Below are positions 38,236 to 47,203 of a stretch of 64,000 bases of DNA, piece after piece. Source of the DNA: Ornithinimicrobium cerasi (lineage in GTDB: Bacteria; Actinomycetota; Actinomycetes; Actinomycetales; Dermatophilaceae); contig NZ_QZMN01000002.1 in assembly GCF_003702705.1 (NCBI RefSeq), positions 248,001-312,000 on the forward strand, in the 5' to 3' direction. How positions within the stretch are numbered: the first letter of the stretch is position 1; each line of letters opens with the position of its first letter. A program made the translations under genes and the position numbers. The notes beneath the pieces were generated by a model. It did no database searches, was not told the DNA's origin, and was given only the letters and a program-made list of their open reading frames with translations.

Positions 38236-40341
38236 TCACCCGGTGGCTTCCCGCATCTGCCGCAGCTCCTTCTTCAGCTCACCGATCTCGTCCCGCAACC
38301 GGGCCGCGAGCTCGAAGTGCAGCGTCGTGGCGGCCTCGTGCATCTGGTCGGTCAGCTCGTGGATCAGCTGGGCCAGCTCGGTCGCCGGCATGTCGTCGGT
38401 CGAACGCCGGTCGAGAACGCTCGTGCCCACCGCCGCCGCCGCGCCCCGACCCCTGCCCGTGCCCCGGGACTGCCGCCGGCCGCTGCCCATGAGCGACTCG
38501 GTGTCCGCGTCCTCCCGCTCGAGCATGTCGGTGATGTCCGCGATCTTCTTGCGGAGCGGCGTCGGGTCGATGCCGTGGGCGGCGTTGTAGGCGAGCTGCT
38601 TGTCGCGACGCCGGTTCGTCTCGTCGATGGCCTCCTGCATGGAGGGGGTGACGCTGTCGGCGTACATGTGCACCTGGCCGGAGACGTTGCGGGCCGCCCT
38701 CCCGATGGTCTGGATCAGCGAGCGGGCGGAGCGCAGGAAACCTTCCTTGTCGGCGTCGAGGATGCTCACGAGGGAGACCTCGGGCAGGTCCAGGCCCTCG
38801 CGGAGCAGGTTGATCCCGACGAGGACGTCGTACTCCCCCAGCCGCAGCTCCCGCAGCAGCTCGACGCGACGCAGCGTGTCGACCTCGGAGTGCAGGTAGC
38901 GGACGCGCACGCCCTTGTCGAGGAGGTAGTCCGTGAGGTCCTCGGCCATCTTCTTGGTGAGCGTGGTGACGAGGACCCGCTCGTCCCGGGCGGTCCGCTG
39001 GCCGATCTCGTGCAGCAGGTCGTCGATCTGGCCACGCGTCGGCTTGAGCACGATCTGGGGGTCGACCAGCCCCGTCGGCCGGATGATCTGCTCGACGGCG
39101 CCGTCCCCCTTGGCCAGCTCGTAGCTGCCCGGCGTGGCGGACAGGTAGACCGTCTGCCCGATCCGCTCGAGGAACTCCTCCCACTTCAGCGGCCGGTTGT
39201 CCATCGCGCTGGGCAGGCGGAAGCCGTGCTCGACGAGGGTGCGCTTGCGGGACATGTCACCCTCGTACATCGCCCCGATCTGCGGCACGGTGACGTGCGA
39301 CTCGTCGATCACCAGGAGGAAGTCCTCGGGGAAGTAGTCGATGAGGCAGTTGGGGGCCGAGCCGGACTCGCGCCCGTCGATGTGCCGGGAGTAGTTCTCG
39401 ATGCCCGAGCAGGACCCGACCTGCCGCATCATCTCGATGTCGTAGGTCGTGCGCATCCGCAGCCGCTGGGCCTCGAGCAGCTTCCCCTCGCGCTCGAACC
39501 GCGCCAGCTGCTCCTCCAGCTCGCTCTCGATCCCGCCGATGGCCCGCTCCATGCGCTCGGGGCCGGCGACGTAGTGGGAGGCCGGGAAGACGTACATCTC
39601 CTGCTCCTCCCGGACGACCTCACCGGTGACCGGGTGGAGGGTGTACAGCCGGTCGATCTCGTCACCGAAGAACTCCACCCGCAGCGCCAGCTCCTCGTAC
39701 TGCGGGATGATCTCGACGGTGTCCCCACGGACCCGGAACGTGCCCCGGGTGAAGGCCATGTCGTTGCGGGTGTACTGCATCGTCACGAAGTTGCGGAGCA
39801 GCTGGTCGCGCTCGATCGTCTGCCCCACCTTGAGGCGGACCATGCGGTCGACGTACTCCTGGGGCGTGCCCAGCCCGTAGATGCACGAGACGGACGCCAC
39901 CACGACCACGTCGCGGCGGGTCAGCAGGCTGTTGGTCGCCGAGTGGCGCAGACGCTCCACCTCGTCGTTGACGGAGGAGTCCTTCTCGATGTAGGTGTCC
40001 GTCTGCGGGACGTACGCCTCCGGCTGGTAGTAGTCGTAGTAGCTGACGAAGTACTCGACGGCGTTGTTCGGCAGGAGCTCACGGAACTCGTTGGCCAGCT
40101 GGGCGGCGAGCGTCTTGTTGGGTGCCATCACCAGGGTCGGGCGCTGCACCTGCTCGATCAGCCAGGCCGTGGTCGCGGACTTGCCGGTGCCGGTGGCGCC
40201 GAGGAGCACGATGTCCTCCTCGCCCGCGTTGACGCGCTCGGTGAGCTGGCCGATGGCCGCCGGCTGGTCGCCGCTGGGCTGGAACTCCGAGATGACGCGG
40301 AACGGGTTGACCGTTCGCTGGAGGTCGGTGGTGGGGCGCAT
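38236..40341 (-). CDS. uvrB: Excinuclease ABC subunit UvrB
   Basis: DNA helicase-like damage-verification subunit of nucleotide excision repair. The 701-residue product shows Walker A GATGTGKS (residues 48-55), the beta-hairpin region [22 protein letters not shown], motif [14 protein letters not shown], the helicase motifs [11 protein letters not shown] and QTIGRAARN, and a C-terminal UVR motif ([28 protein letters not shown]) that binds UvrC. TAGCGT lies six bases before the ATG, predicting a leaderless mRNA. terC follows downstream on the same strand. Confidence 0.98.
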   Translation of the reverse strand: MRPTTDLQRTVNPFRVISEFQPSGDQPAAIGQLTERVNAGEEDIVLLGATGTGKSATTAWLIEQVQRPTLVMAPNKTLAAQLANEFRELLPNNAVEYFVSYYDYYQPEAYVPQTDTYIEKDSSVNDEVERLRHSATNSLLTRRDVVVVASVSCIYGLGTPQEYVDRMVRLKVGQTIERDQLLRNFVTMQYTRNDMAFTRGTFRVRGDTVEIIPQYEELALRVEFFGDEIDRLYTLHPVTGEVVREEQEMYVFPASHYVAGPERMERAIGGIESELEEQLARFEREGKLLEAQRLRMRTTYDIEMMRQVGSCSGIENYSRHIDGRESGSAPNCLIDYFPEDFLLVIDESHVTVPQIGAMYEGDMSRKRTLVEHGFRLPSAMDNRPLKWEEFLERIGQTVYLSATPGSYELAKGDGAVEQIIRPTGLVDPQIVLKPTRGQIDDLLHEIGQRTARDERVLVTTLTKKMAEDLTDYLLDKGVRVRYLHSEVDTLRRVELLRELRLGEYDVLVGINLLREGLDLPEVSLVSILDADKEGFLRSARSLIQTIGRAARNVSGQVHMYADSVTPSMQEAIDETNRRRDKQLAYNAAHGIDPTPLRKKIADITDMLEREDADTESLMGSGRRQSRGTGRGRGAAAAVGTSVLDRRSTDDMPATELAQLIHELTDQMHEAATTLHFELAARLRDEIGELKKELRQMREATG

Positions 40342-40347
40342 GTCACC

Positions 40348-40353
40348 ACGCTA
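40348..40353 (-). promoter_or_regulatory. -10 element of a leaderless uvrB promoter
   Basis: TAGCGT on the minus strand ends six bases before the uvrB ATG; no Shine-Dalgarno or -35 is evident. Confidence 0.45.
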
Positions 40354-40421
40354 ACGCCGCGCGCCGACATACCCTTCCCGGCGGAGCCCGCCGTCGGCCG
40401 CCGTCCGCCCGGCACGCCGAC

Positions 40422-40453
40422 GGGCCCGGCTCCCCCGAGGGGGAACCGGGCCC
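40422..40453 (-). terminator. Hairpin terminator after rpsA
   Basis: A near-perfect inverted repeat, GGGCCCGG-x-TCCCCC / GGGGGA-x-CCGGGCCC with a two-base loop, starts about 30 bases after the rpsA stop. There is no T-run, as is usual in GC-rich Actinobacteria. It separates rpsA from uvrB. Confidence 0.75.
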
Positions 40454-40482
40454 GGAGGCACCCCGGCGGCCGGGGCGTCGGC

Positions 40483-41940
40483 TCAGTTGCCGGTGAGCTT
40501 CTCGCGCAGGGCGGCGAGAGCCTCGTCCGAGGCGAGCGTGCCGGTCGCCTCGTCAGGCGTCTCCGAGGAGTAGGACGTCGACGCCGGGGCGGCAGCCTCC
40601 ACGCCGTCCGAGGACTCGACCGCGTTGGCCGCAGCCTCGACCTGCGCCTTGTGCGCCTCCCAGCGGGAGTGGGCGTCGGCGTACTCCTTCTCCCACTTGT
40701 CGCGCTGGGTCTCGAAGCCCTCCAGCCAGTCGTTGGTCTCCGGGTCGAAGCCCTCGGGGTACTTGTAGTTCCCCTGGTCGTCGTACTCGGCGGCCATGCC
40801 GTACAGGGTGGGGTCGAACTCGTTGGCGACAGCCTCGTTGGCCTGCTTGAGCGACAGCGAGATCCGACGACGCTCGAGGTCGATGTCGATGACCTTGACG
40901 AAGACCTCGCCACCGACGGTGACGATCTGCTCCGGGAGCTCCACGTGGCGCTCGGCCAGCTCGGAGATGTGCACCAGGCCCTCGATGCCGTCCTCGACGC
41001 GCACGAACGCACCGAACGGGACGAGCTTGGTCACCTTGCCCGGCACGACCTGACCGATCGCGTGGGTGCGCGCGAAGGTCTGCCACGGGTCCTCGAGGGT
41101 CGCCTTGAGCGACAGCGACACGCGCTCGCGGTCCATGTCGACGTCCAGGACCTCGACGGTGACCTCGTCGCCGACCTCGACGACCTCGCCCGGGTGGTCG
41201 ATGTGCTTCCAGGACAGCTCGGACACGTGGACCAGCCCGTCCACGCCGCCGCCGAGGTCGACGAACGCACCGAAGTTGACGATGCTGCTGACGACACCGG
41301 ACCGGACCTGGCCCTTCTGCAGCTCGCGCAGGAAGGTCGTGCGGACCTCGGACTGGGTCTGCTCGAGCCAGGCACGACGGGACAGGACCACGTTGTTGCG
41401 GTTCTTGTCCAGCTCGATGATCTTCGCCTCGATCTGCTTGCCGACGTAGGGCTGCAGGTCCCGGACCCGGCGCATCTCCACCAGGGAGGCGGGCAGGAAG
41501 CCACGCAGGCCGATGTCGAGGATGAGGCCGCCCTTGACGACCTCGATGACGGTGCCGGTGACGACGCCGTCCTCCTCCTTGACCTTCTCGATCGAGCCCC
41601 AGGCGCGCTCGTACTGGGCGCGCTTCTTGGACAGGATGAGGCGCCCCTCCTTGTCCTCCTTCTGGAGGACCAGGGCCTCGACCTCGTCGCCGACGGAGAC
41701 GACCTCGGAGGGGTCGACGTCGTGCTTGATGGCCAGCTCGCGGGCGGGGATGACTCCCTCGGTCTTGTAGCCGATGTCGAGCAGGACCTCGTCCCGGTCG
41801 ACCTTGACGATGACACCCTCGACGATGTCGCCGTCGTTGAAGTTCTTGATCGTTGCGTCGATCGCTGCGAGCAGCTCTTCCTCAGTGCCGATGTCGTTGA
41901 TGGCGATCTGGGTGGGCTGCTCGGCCGTAGTGGCAGTCAT
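40483..41940 (-). CDS. rpsA: 30S ribosomal protein S1
   Basis: RNA-binding protein of the small ribosomal subunit that helps recruit mRNA. The 485-residue product has four S1 (OB-fold) domains, the usual actinobacterial number, for example VEGVIVKVDRDEVLLDIGYKTEGVIP, RSGVVSSIVNFGAFVDLGG and VPGKVTKLVPFGAFVRVEDGIEGLVHISELA, followed by an acidic, Ala/Ser-rich tail of about 110 residues. The start is the ATG at 41940 (MTATTAEQPTQ); an open frame to 42003 is leader. The 5' untranslated region is about 80 bases from the promoter described at 42030-42058. Confidence 0.97.
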   Translation of the reverse strand: MTATTAEQPTQIAINDIGTEEELLAAIDATIKNFNDGDIVEGVIVKVDRDEVLLDIGYKTEGVIPARELAIKHDVDPSEVVSVGDEVEALVLQKEDKEGRLILSKKRAQYERAWGSIEKVKEEDGVVTGTVIEVVKGGLILDIGLRGFLPASLVEMRRVRDLQPYVGKQIEAKIIELDKNRNNVVLSRRAWLEQTQSEVRTTFLRELQKGQVRSGVVSSIVNFGAFVDLGGGVDGLVHVSELSWKHIDHPGEVVEVGDEVTVEVLDVDMDRERVSLSLKATLEDPWQTFARTHAIGQVVPGKVTKLVPFGAFVRVEDGIEGLVHISELAERHVELPEQIVTVGGEVFVKVIDIDLERRRISLSLKQANEAVANEFDPTLYGMAAEYDDQGNYKYPEGFDPETNDWLEGFETQRDKWEKEYADAHSRWEAHKAQVEAAANAVESSDGVEAAAPASTSYSSETPDEATGTLASDEALAALREKLTGN

Positions 41941-42029
41941 GTAGTAGGGGCTCCGATTGTGGACAGGCTGGTGAGATGGACAGTTGCAGCTGGCTCGGGG
42001 CATGCAGAACGCACGCTACGCGCCCCGCC

Positions 42030-42058
42030 ATCTTAGGTGCTGGGGCCAGCACCGTCAA
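42030..42058 (-). promoter_or_regulatory. rpsA promoter with a palindromic spacer
   Basis: On the minus strand TTGACG (42053-42058) and TAAGAT (42030-42035) are exactly 17 bases apart, a near-consensus housekeeping promoter. The spacer contains the perfect palindrome GTGCTGG-CC-CCAGCAC, so a repressor or architectural protein bound there would occlude polymerase. The methyltransferase gene starts 24 bases behind the -35. Confidence 0.75.
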
Positions 42059-42081
42059 AGACGGTCCGGCAGGATGGCGGG

Positions 42082-42915
42082 ATGACCACACCGCCCACCC
42101 CTGACCGGGTCAGCCGGCGCCCGGTCTCCCACGAGGAGTCCGTCCGTGCGGTGCGTTCCTGGTGGGACGCGGAGGCCGAGTCGTACCACGCCGAGCACGG
42201 CACCTTCCTCGGCGACGCCAGCCTGACCTGGGGGCCCGAGGGGTGGACGGAGGAGGACCTGGGCCTCCTCGGGCCGGTCGCCGGTCGCGACGTCCTGGAG
42301 GTCGGTGCGGGCGCCGGCCAGGGCGCGCGCTGGTGCGCCGCCCAGGGCGCGCGTGCGGTGGCGACGGACCTGTCCGCGGGGATGCTGCGCGTGGCCCGCC
42401 GGATCGACGCCGCGACCACTGCCCCGCCAGGTATGGCGACCGGCCGGCCGGTCGGGTACGTCCAGTGCGACGGAGCTCGCCTGCCGTTCCCGGACGCCTC
42501 GTTCGACCTCGTCATCACGGCCCACGGCGTGCTCTCCTTCATCCCCGACCTCCAGGACGCCCTGGACCAGTGGGCCCGGGTGCTCCGGCCTGGTGGACGG
42601 TGCGTCGCCTCAGTCTCGCACCCGTTCCGCTGGGCCTTCCCCGACGTGCCGGGACCGGAGGGGCTCACGGTCGGGTTCAGCTACTTCGACCGGCGCGCCT
42701 ACGTCGAGGAGTCCGAGGACGGCGAGGCCACCTACACCGAGCACCACCGCACCGTCGGGGACCTCGTGCGAGCGGTGGCGGCGAGCGGTCTGCGACTGCT
42801 GGACCTGGTGGAGCCCGCCTGGCCGGACGGCGGGGACCACGTCTGGGGCGGCTGGAGCCGCCTGCGCGGCGAGCTGATCCCGGGGACCCTCGTCCTCGTG
42901 TGCGTCAAGGGCTGA
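42082..42915 (+). CDS. Class I SAM-dependent methyltransferase
   Basis: A 277-residue soluble methyltransferase of the Methyltransf_11 type. The SAM-binding motif I is DVLEVGAGAGQGARW near residues 70-84, motif II-like VATDLSAGML follows, and the acidic/aromatic post-motif DASFDLVITAHGVLSFIPD is present. ATG 42082 follows GGATGGCGGG, a modest ribosome-binding site; the frame open to 42037 overlaps the rpsA promoter and is not favoured. The target molecule is unknown. The gene diverges from rpsA. Confidence 0.85.
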   Translation: MTTPPTPDRVSRRPVSHEESVRAVRSWWDAEAESYHAEHGTFLGDASLTWGPEGWTEEDLGLLGPVAGRDVLEVGAGAGQGARWCAAQGARAVATDLSAGMLRVARRIDAATTAPPGMATGRPVGYVQCDGARLPFPDASFDLVITAHGVLSFIPDLQDALDQWARVLRPGGRCVASVSHPFRWAFPDVPGPEGLTVGFSYFDRRAYVEESEDGEATYTEHHRTVGDLVRAVAASGLRLLDLVEPAWPDGGDHVWGGWSRLRGELIPGTLVLVCVKG

Positions 42916-42997
42916 CAGCCGATCAAGGTCACGATCCGGACACGGTCGAGCCGAGGCCCGCCCACCCGGGCGCCCGTCGCTTATGCTCCGTCGCAGT

Positions 42998-43017
42998 CAC
43001 GCACCATTCCGTGCGTG
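42998..43017. repeat. Inverted repeat in the livH leader
   Basis: CACGCAC-CATTCC-GTGCGTG is a perfect 7-bp inverted repeat with a 6-base spacer, 35 bases before the livH start. TATGCT at 42982-42987 could be a -10, placing the repeat at the very start of the transcript as an operator or leader hairpin. Confidence 0.45.
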
Positions 43018-43051
43018 CAGCACCATCCGTGACCCCCAGGCTGGAGGAGCA

Positions 43052-44389
43052 GTGCAGCCCACCACCCCCCACCGGGTCCGTCGTCCTGCCCGGGCACCCC
43101 TGCACGTGCTCGGGCTGCTGCTGACGACGTTGACCCTGGTCCTGTTCCCCCTGCTCGTCCCTGCCGTCGCGTCCGCGCAGGCCCCGGACGACCAGTCCCA
43201 GGTGAACGTCGAGGAGCACGACCAGAACATCGCGATCAACGTCCGCTACGACAACGAGCCGGTGGCGGACGTGCGCGTCGTCGTGACCGGCGGCGGCTAC
43301 GAGGCAGAGGCGCTCACCAACGACCGTGGCCAGGCCCGGGTCGGCGTCCCGACCACGGACGCCTACGAGGTGCTCATCGACGAGGAGAGTCTCCCGGAGG
43401 GCGTCACCGTCACGGGTGAGAACCCGCTGAACGTCGAGTACGGCTCGCAGTTCTTCCAGCCGGCCAACTTCTTCCTCGGCGAGGGAGAACGGCAGACCAC
43501 CGGCCTGATGGCCCAGTTCGTCGAGCGGCTCGTCAACGGCCTCAACTTCGGCCTGATGCTGGCGCTGGCCTCCATCGGGCTCTCGCTGATCTTCGGCACC
43601 ACCGGGCTGACCAACTTCGCCCACGCGGAGATGGTGACGTTCGGAGCGGTCGCGGCGCTCGCGCTCGGCGTCTTCGCCGACTGGCCGATCTGGATCGCCA
43701 TCATCGTGGCGGTGGCGCTCAGCGGCGCCTTCGGCTGGGTGGTCGACGCCGGCATCTGGCGACCCCTGCGACGACGCGGGATCGGCCTCGTCCAGCTGAT
43801 GATCCTCACCATCGGTCTCTCGCTGGCCGGGCGCTACGTCTTCCAGTTCTTCATCGGCGGCGGCACCTACCAGCTGCCCGGTGCCGGTGGCACGCGCCAC
43901 CAGATCCTGGGACCCATCCGCCTGAGCACCGTCGACATGGTGAGCATGGGGATCAGCCTGACGGTCCTGCTCCTCGTCGCCTACTGGCTGCTGCGCACCC
44001 GCACCGGGAAGGCGACGCGCGCCGTCTCCGACAACCGCTCGCTCGCGGCGGCCAGCGGTATCGACGTGGACGCCGTGACCCGCATCGTGTGGGTCGCCGG
44101 CGCCGCGCTGGCCGGCCTCTCCGGCGTGCTGTGGGCCTACTTCCGGCCCGGCATCAAGTGGGACATGGGTGTGCAGATCCTGCTGCTCATCTTCGCCGCG
44201 GTGGTCCTGGGCGGTCTCGGGACGGCCTTCGGGGCCCTGCTCGGCGCTCTGGTGATCGGCGTCCTCGTCGAGGTCTCGACGCTGTGGATCCCCTCCGACA
44301 TCAAGTACGTCGGAGCGCTCGGCGTCCTCATCATCATCCTCCTCGTGCGGCCCCAGGGAATCCTGGGCCGACGAGCACGTATCGGATAA
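43052..44389 (+). CDS. livH: Branched-chain amino acid ABC transporter permease LivH, with secreted N-terminal domain
   Basis: Membrane permease of a HAAT-family importer. The 445-residue product is about 150 longer than a normal LivH of about 290. Residues 1-42 look like a signal peptide (basic start, long hydrophobic stretch, AVASAQA cleavage-type end). Residues about 43-140 are an extracytoplasmic beta-rich domain resembling carboxypeptidase-regulatory/Ig-like modules (NIAINVRYDNEPVADVRVVVTGGG). From about 150 on, the LivH fold follows with some eight helices (GLMLALASIGLSLIFGTTGLTNFAHAEMVTFGA; RAVSDNRSLAAASGIDVD). The GTG start has GGAGGAG close by. First gene of livHMGF. Confidence 0.9.
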   Translation: MQPTTPHRVRRPARAPLHVLGLLLTTLTLVLFPLLVPAVASAQAPDDQSQVNVEEHDQNIAINVRYDNEPVADVRVVVTGGGYEAEALTNDRGQARVGVPTTDAYEVLIDEESLPEGVTVTGENPLNVEYGSQFFQPANFFLGEGERQTTGLMAQFVERLVNGLNFGLMLALASIGLSLIFGTTGLTNFAHAEMVTFGAVAALALGVFADWPIWIAIIVAVALSGAFGWVVDAGIWRPLRRRGIGLVQLMILTIGLSLAGRYVFQFFIGGGTYQLPGAGGTRHQILGPIRLSTVDMVSMGISLTVLLLVAYWLLRTRTGKATRAVSDNRSLAAASGIDVDAVTRIVWVAGAALAGLSGVLWAYFRPGIKWDMGVQILLLIFAAVVLGGLGTAFGALLGALVIGVLVEVSTLWIPSDIKYVGALGVLIIILLVRPQGILGRRARIG

Positions 44390-44402
44390 CGGAGGCACCG
44401 AG

Positions 44403-45380
44403 ATGGACTGGGGCCAGATCCTCAACAACACCGCCAGCTTCATGCTCTCGGCCGAGACGATCGGTTTCATGCTCGCGGCCCTGGGGCTGTCGATCCACTT
44501 CGGGTATGCCGGGCTGCTCAACTTCGGGATGGCCGGGTTCATGGCCATCGGCGCCTACGGGTACGCCATCTCGATCCTCAGCTTCGGGCTGCCGTGGTGG
44601 GCAGCCATGGGGGTGAGCATGCTGGGGGCGATCGTCTTCGCCGTCGTGCTCGGCATCCCCACCCTGCGGCTGCGTGCCGACTACCTGGCCATCGTCACCA
44701 TCGCGGCGGCCGAGATCGTGCGCCTCCTGTTCCAGACCCAGCTGTTCGACCGGTGGACCAACAGCGCGGACGGTCTGGGCGGTTACCACGCGAGCTTCCG
44801 CGCCGCCAACCCGCTGCCGACCGGCACGTACGGTCTCGGTCCGTGGACCTACACGGAGACGGGCTGGTGGGCCCGGGTCTTCGGCCTCCTCCTCGTCGCC
44901 CTCGCGGTCGTCCTGGTGTGGCTGCTCATGCGCAGCCCGTGGGGCCGCGTCCTCAAGGGCATCCGTGAGGACGAGGACGCGGTCCGGTCGCTGGGCAAGA
45001 ACGTTTTTCTCTACAAGATGCAGGCGCTCATCATCGGAGGTGTGCTGGGCGCGCTGGGCGGCGTCGTGATCGCGCTGCCCTCGGCCGTCATCCCGCAGTA
45101 CTACCTGCCCAGCCTCACGTTCTTCGTCTGGACCGCCCTGCTGCTCGGCGGGGCGGCGACGATCTTCGGCCCGGTCCTCGGTTCGATGCTGTACTGGATG
45201 CTCATGGCCTTCCTCTCGGGGGTGCTCCCCGCGATGGCGGCCGAGGGCTGGCTGCCGATCAGCACGACCCAGGCCGGCAACCTGCGCTTCGTCGTCGTCG
45301 GTGTGGCGCTGATGCTCCTCGTGGCGTTCCGGCCCCAGGGGATCCTGGGGAACAAGAAGGAGATGACCTTTGTCAAGTGA
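44403..45380 (+). CDS. livM: Branched-chain amino acid ABC transporter permease LivM
   Basis: Second membrane permease of the HAAT importer, 325 residues with eight or more helices. Family features are seen: LGLSIHFGYAGLLNFGMAGFMAIGAYGYAI, the cytoplasmic coupling loop MRSPWGRVLKGIREDEDAVRSLGKNVFLYK, and a C-terminal RPQGILGNKKE. The ATG has GGAGG nine bases upstream and lies 13 bases after livH. The 3' end overlaps livG by 11 bases. Confidence 0.95.
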   Translation: MDWGQILNNTASFMLSAETIGFMLAALGLSIHFGYAGLLNFGMAGFMAIGAYGYAISILSFGLPWWAAMGVSMLGAIVFAVVLGIPTLRLRADYLAIVTIAAAEIVRLLFQTQLFDRWTNSADGLGGYHASFRAANPLPTGTYGLGPWTYTETGWWARVFGLLLVALAVVLVWLLMRSPWGRVLKGIREDEDAVRSLGKNVFLYKMQALIIGGVLGALGGVVIALPSAVIPQYYLPSLTFFVWTALLLGGAATIFGPVLGSMLYWMLMAFLSGVLPAMAAEGWLPISTTQAGNLRFVVVGVALMLLVAFRPQGILGNKKEMTFVK

Positions 45381-46326
45381 CGAGCTGGCCCCGGCCCCGC
45401 ACGACGACCACGAGATCCTCGTCGAGACGCAGGAGGTCGCACCGACGCACGAGATCCATGCCACGCACGACCTGGCCACCGGACCGGCCGCCCCCGGGGT
45501 GTCCAAGAAGGACCCGATCCTGGTCGCCGACCACGTCTCCCGCTCCTTCGGCGGCATCAAGGCCGTCGACGTCGAGCACCTGGAGATCCCACGCAACGCC
45601 ATCACCGCCCTGATCGGGCCCAACGGTGCCGGCAAGACCACCCTGTTCAACCTGCTCAGCGGGTTCGACCAGCCGGACAGCGGCGAGTGGTCCTTCAACG
45701 GGCGCTCCCTCGCCGGCATCCCCGCCTGGAAGGCCGCGCGGCGCGGACAGGTCCGCACCTTCCAGCTGACGAAGGTGCTCCAGCGCCTCACCGTGCTGGA
45801 GAGCATGAAGCTCGGTGCCACGGGACAGACGGGTGAGCGCATCCTGGCCAGCGTCCTCCCGTTCCTGTGGCGGGCGCAGGAGAAGGCGATCGAGACGCGC
45901 GCGCTGGACCTCCTGCGCAAGTTCAAGCTCTACGACAAGCGGGCCGACTACTCGGCGTCCCTGTCGGGGGGCCAGCGCAAGCTGCTCGAGATGGCGCGAG
46001 CCCTCATGACCGAGCCCGAGTTCGTGCTCCTCGACGAGCCCATGGCCGGGGTCAACCCGGCTCTCGTCCAGTCGTTGCTCGACCACGTCATCGACCTCAA
46101 GAGCGAGGGGATGACCGTGCTCTTCGTGGAGCACGACATGCACATGGTCCGGCACATCGCCGACTGGGTCGTGGTGATGGCCGAGGGGCGCATCGTCGCC
46201 GAGGGACCCCCGCGGGAGGTCATGATGGACCCGGCCGTGGTGGACGCCTACCTCGGCTCGCACCTGGACGAGGACATCGGTGTCATCACCGGTCGGTACG
46301 ACGAGGAGGGCAACCGCATCTCATGA
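45370..46326 (+). CDS. livG: Branched-chain amino acid ABC transporter ATP-binding protein LivG
   Basis: First ATPase of the importer. The start is an unusual TTG at 45370 inside livM, supported by AAGGAG seven to eight bases upstream. The 318 residues include an acidic, His-rich N-terminal extension of about 48 residues not typical of LivG, then Walker A GPNGAGKTT, the LivG-characteristic LTVLESMKLGA region, signature LSGGQRKLLEMARAL, Walker B FVLLDEPMAGVNP and the switch histidine in LFVEHDMHMVRHIAD. The true protein could start later at the ABC core, but no better ribosome-binding site is seen. Confidence 0.93.
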   Translation: MSSDELAPAPHDDHEILVETQEVAPTHEIHATHDLATGPAAPGVSKKDPILVADHVSRSFGGIKAVDVEHLEIPRNAITALIGPNGAGKTTLFNLLSGFDQPDSGEWSFNGRSLAGIPAWKAARRGQVRTFQLTKVLQRLTVLESMKLGATGQTGERILASVLPFLWRAQEKAIETRALDLLRKFKLYDKRADYSASLSGGQRKLLEMARALMTEPEFVLLDEPMAGVNPALVQSLLDHVIDLKSEGMTVLFVEHDMHMVRHIADWVVVMAEGRIVAEGPPREVMMDPAVVDAYLGSHLDEDIGVITGRYDEEGNRIS

Positions 46327-47108
46327 GCACCATCGACACCGAGACCGCGTCGGGCGGCACAGGCGCACCCCGGACCACCGGCGAGCCCGTGGTGGCCGTG
46401 GACAACGTCACGGCCGGCTACCTCCCGGGCATCGACATCCTCACCGACACCAACCTGCGCGCCTACGACGGCGAGCTCATCGGGATCATCGGCCCCAACG
46501 GGGCCGGCAAGTCGACGCTGCTCAAGGCCATCTTCGGCCTGGTGACGGTCCGCTCGGGAACGATCTCCCTGCGGGGGGAGGACATCACCAACCTCAAGGC
46601 CAACAAGCTGGTCGCCAAGGGCGTGGGCCTGGTGCCCCAGACCGAGAACGTCTTCTCGACCCTGACGATCCGGGAGAACCTCGAGATGGGGGCCTACCAG
46701 CGGCCCTCCAAGCTCAAGGAGAGCCTCGACTTCGTCATCGACATCTTCCCCCCGCTCGGGGACCGCCTCAACCAGGTCGCCGGCTCCCTCAGCGGCGGTG
46801 AGCGGCAGATGGTCGCGATGTCCAGGGCGCTGATGATGCGGCCCGACGTGCTGCTGCTGGACGAGCCCTCGGCCGGCCTCTCGCCGGTGCGTCAGGACGA
46901 CGCGTTCATCCGGGTCTCCTCCATCAACCAGGCCGGCGTGACCGTCATCATGGTGGAGCAGAACGCCCGACGCTGCCTGCAGATCTGTGACCGTGCCTAC
47001 GTCCTCGACCAGGGCAAGGACGCGCACACGGGCACCGGACGAGAGCTACTCAACGACGAGCGCGTGATCGGCCTGTACCTCGGCACCCTGGGTCAGGCCG
47101 AGGCCTGA
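46323..47108 (+). CDS. livF: Branched-chain amino acid ABC transporter ATP-binding protein LivF
   Basis: Second ATPase of the importer, 261 residues. Walker A GPNGAGKST, VGLVPQTENVFSTLTIRENLEMGAY (typical of LivF), signature LSGGERQMVAMSRAL, Walker B VLLLDEPSAGLSP and the switch region IMVEQNARRCLQICDRAYVLDQG are visible. The ATG overlaps the livG stop by four bases. It ends the plus-strand liv operon and is followed by a strong bidirectional hairpin. Confidence 0.95.
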   Translation: MSTIDTETASGGTGAPRTTGEPVVAVDNVTAGYLPGIDILTDTNLRAYDGELIGIIGPNGAGKSTLLKAIFGLVTVRSGTISLRGEDITNLKANKLVAKGVGLVPQTENVFSTLTIRENLEMGAYQRPSKLKESLDFVIDIFPPLGDRLNQVAGSLSGGERQMVAMSRALMMRPDVLLLDEPSAGLSPVRQDDAFIRVSSINQAGVTVIMVEQNARRCLQICDRAYVLDQGKDAHTGTGRELLNDERVIGLYLGTLGQAEA

Positions 47109-47145
47109 ACCAGGACGCCCCACCACCTCACCCAGGCACGGCGAA

Positions 47146-47176
47146 GGCCCCGGGACCGTTCTTCGGTCCCGGGGCC
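47146..47176. terminator. Bidirectional terminator between livF and livK
   Basis: GGCCCCGGGACCG and CGGTCCCGGGGCC form a perfect 13-bp stem with a TTCTT loop. It lies between two genes that converge on it and would stop transcription from both sides. Confidence 0.85.
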
Positions 47177-47203
47177 TCGTCGTGGCGCTCGCGCGCCGGT
47201 GCC

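Noticed and set aside
40554..41880. Tandem repeats within rpsA
   Set aside because: The similarity comes from the repeated S1 domains of the encoded protein, not from a DNA repeat element.
38176..42036. Long plus-strand open frame (1286 codons)
   Set aside because: Antisense to uvrB and rpsA; part of it is the complement of the S1 repeats, which explains its apparent internal repetition.
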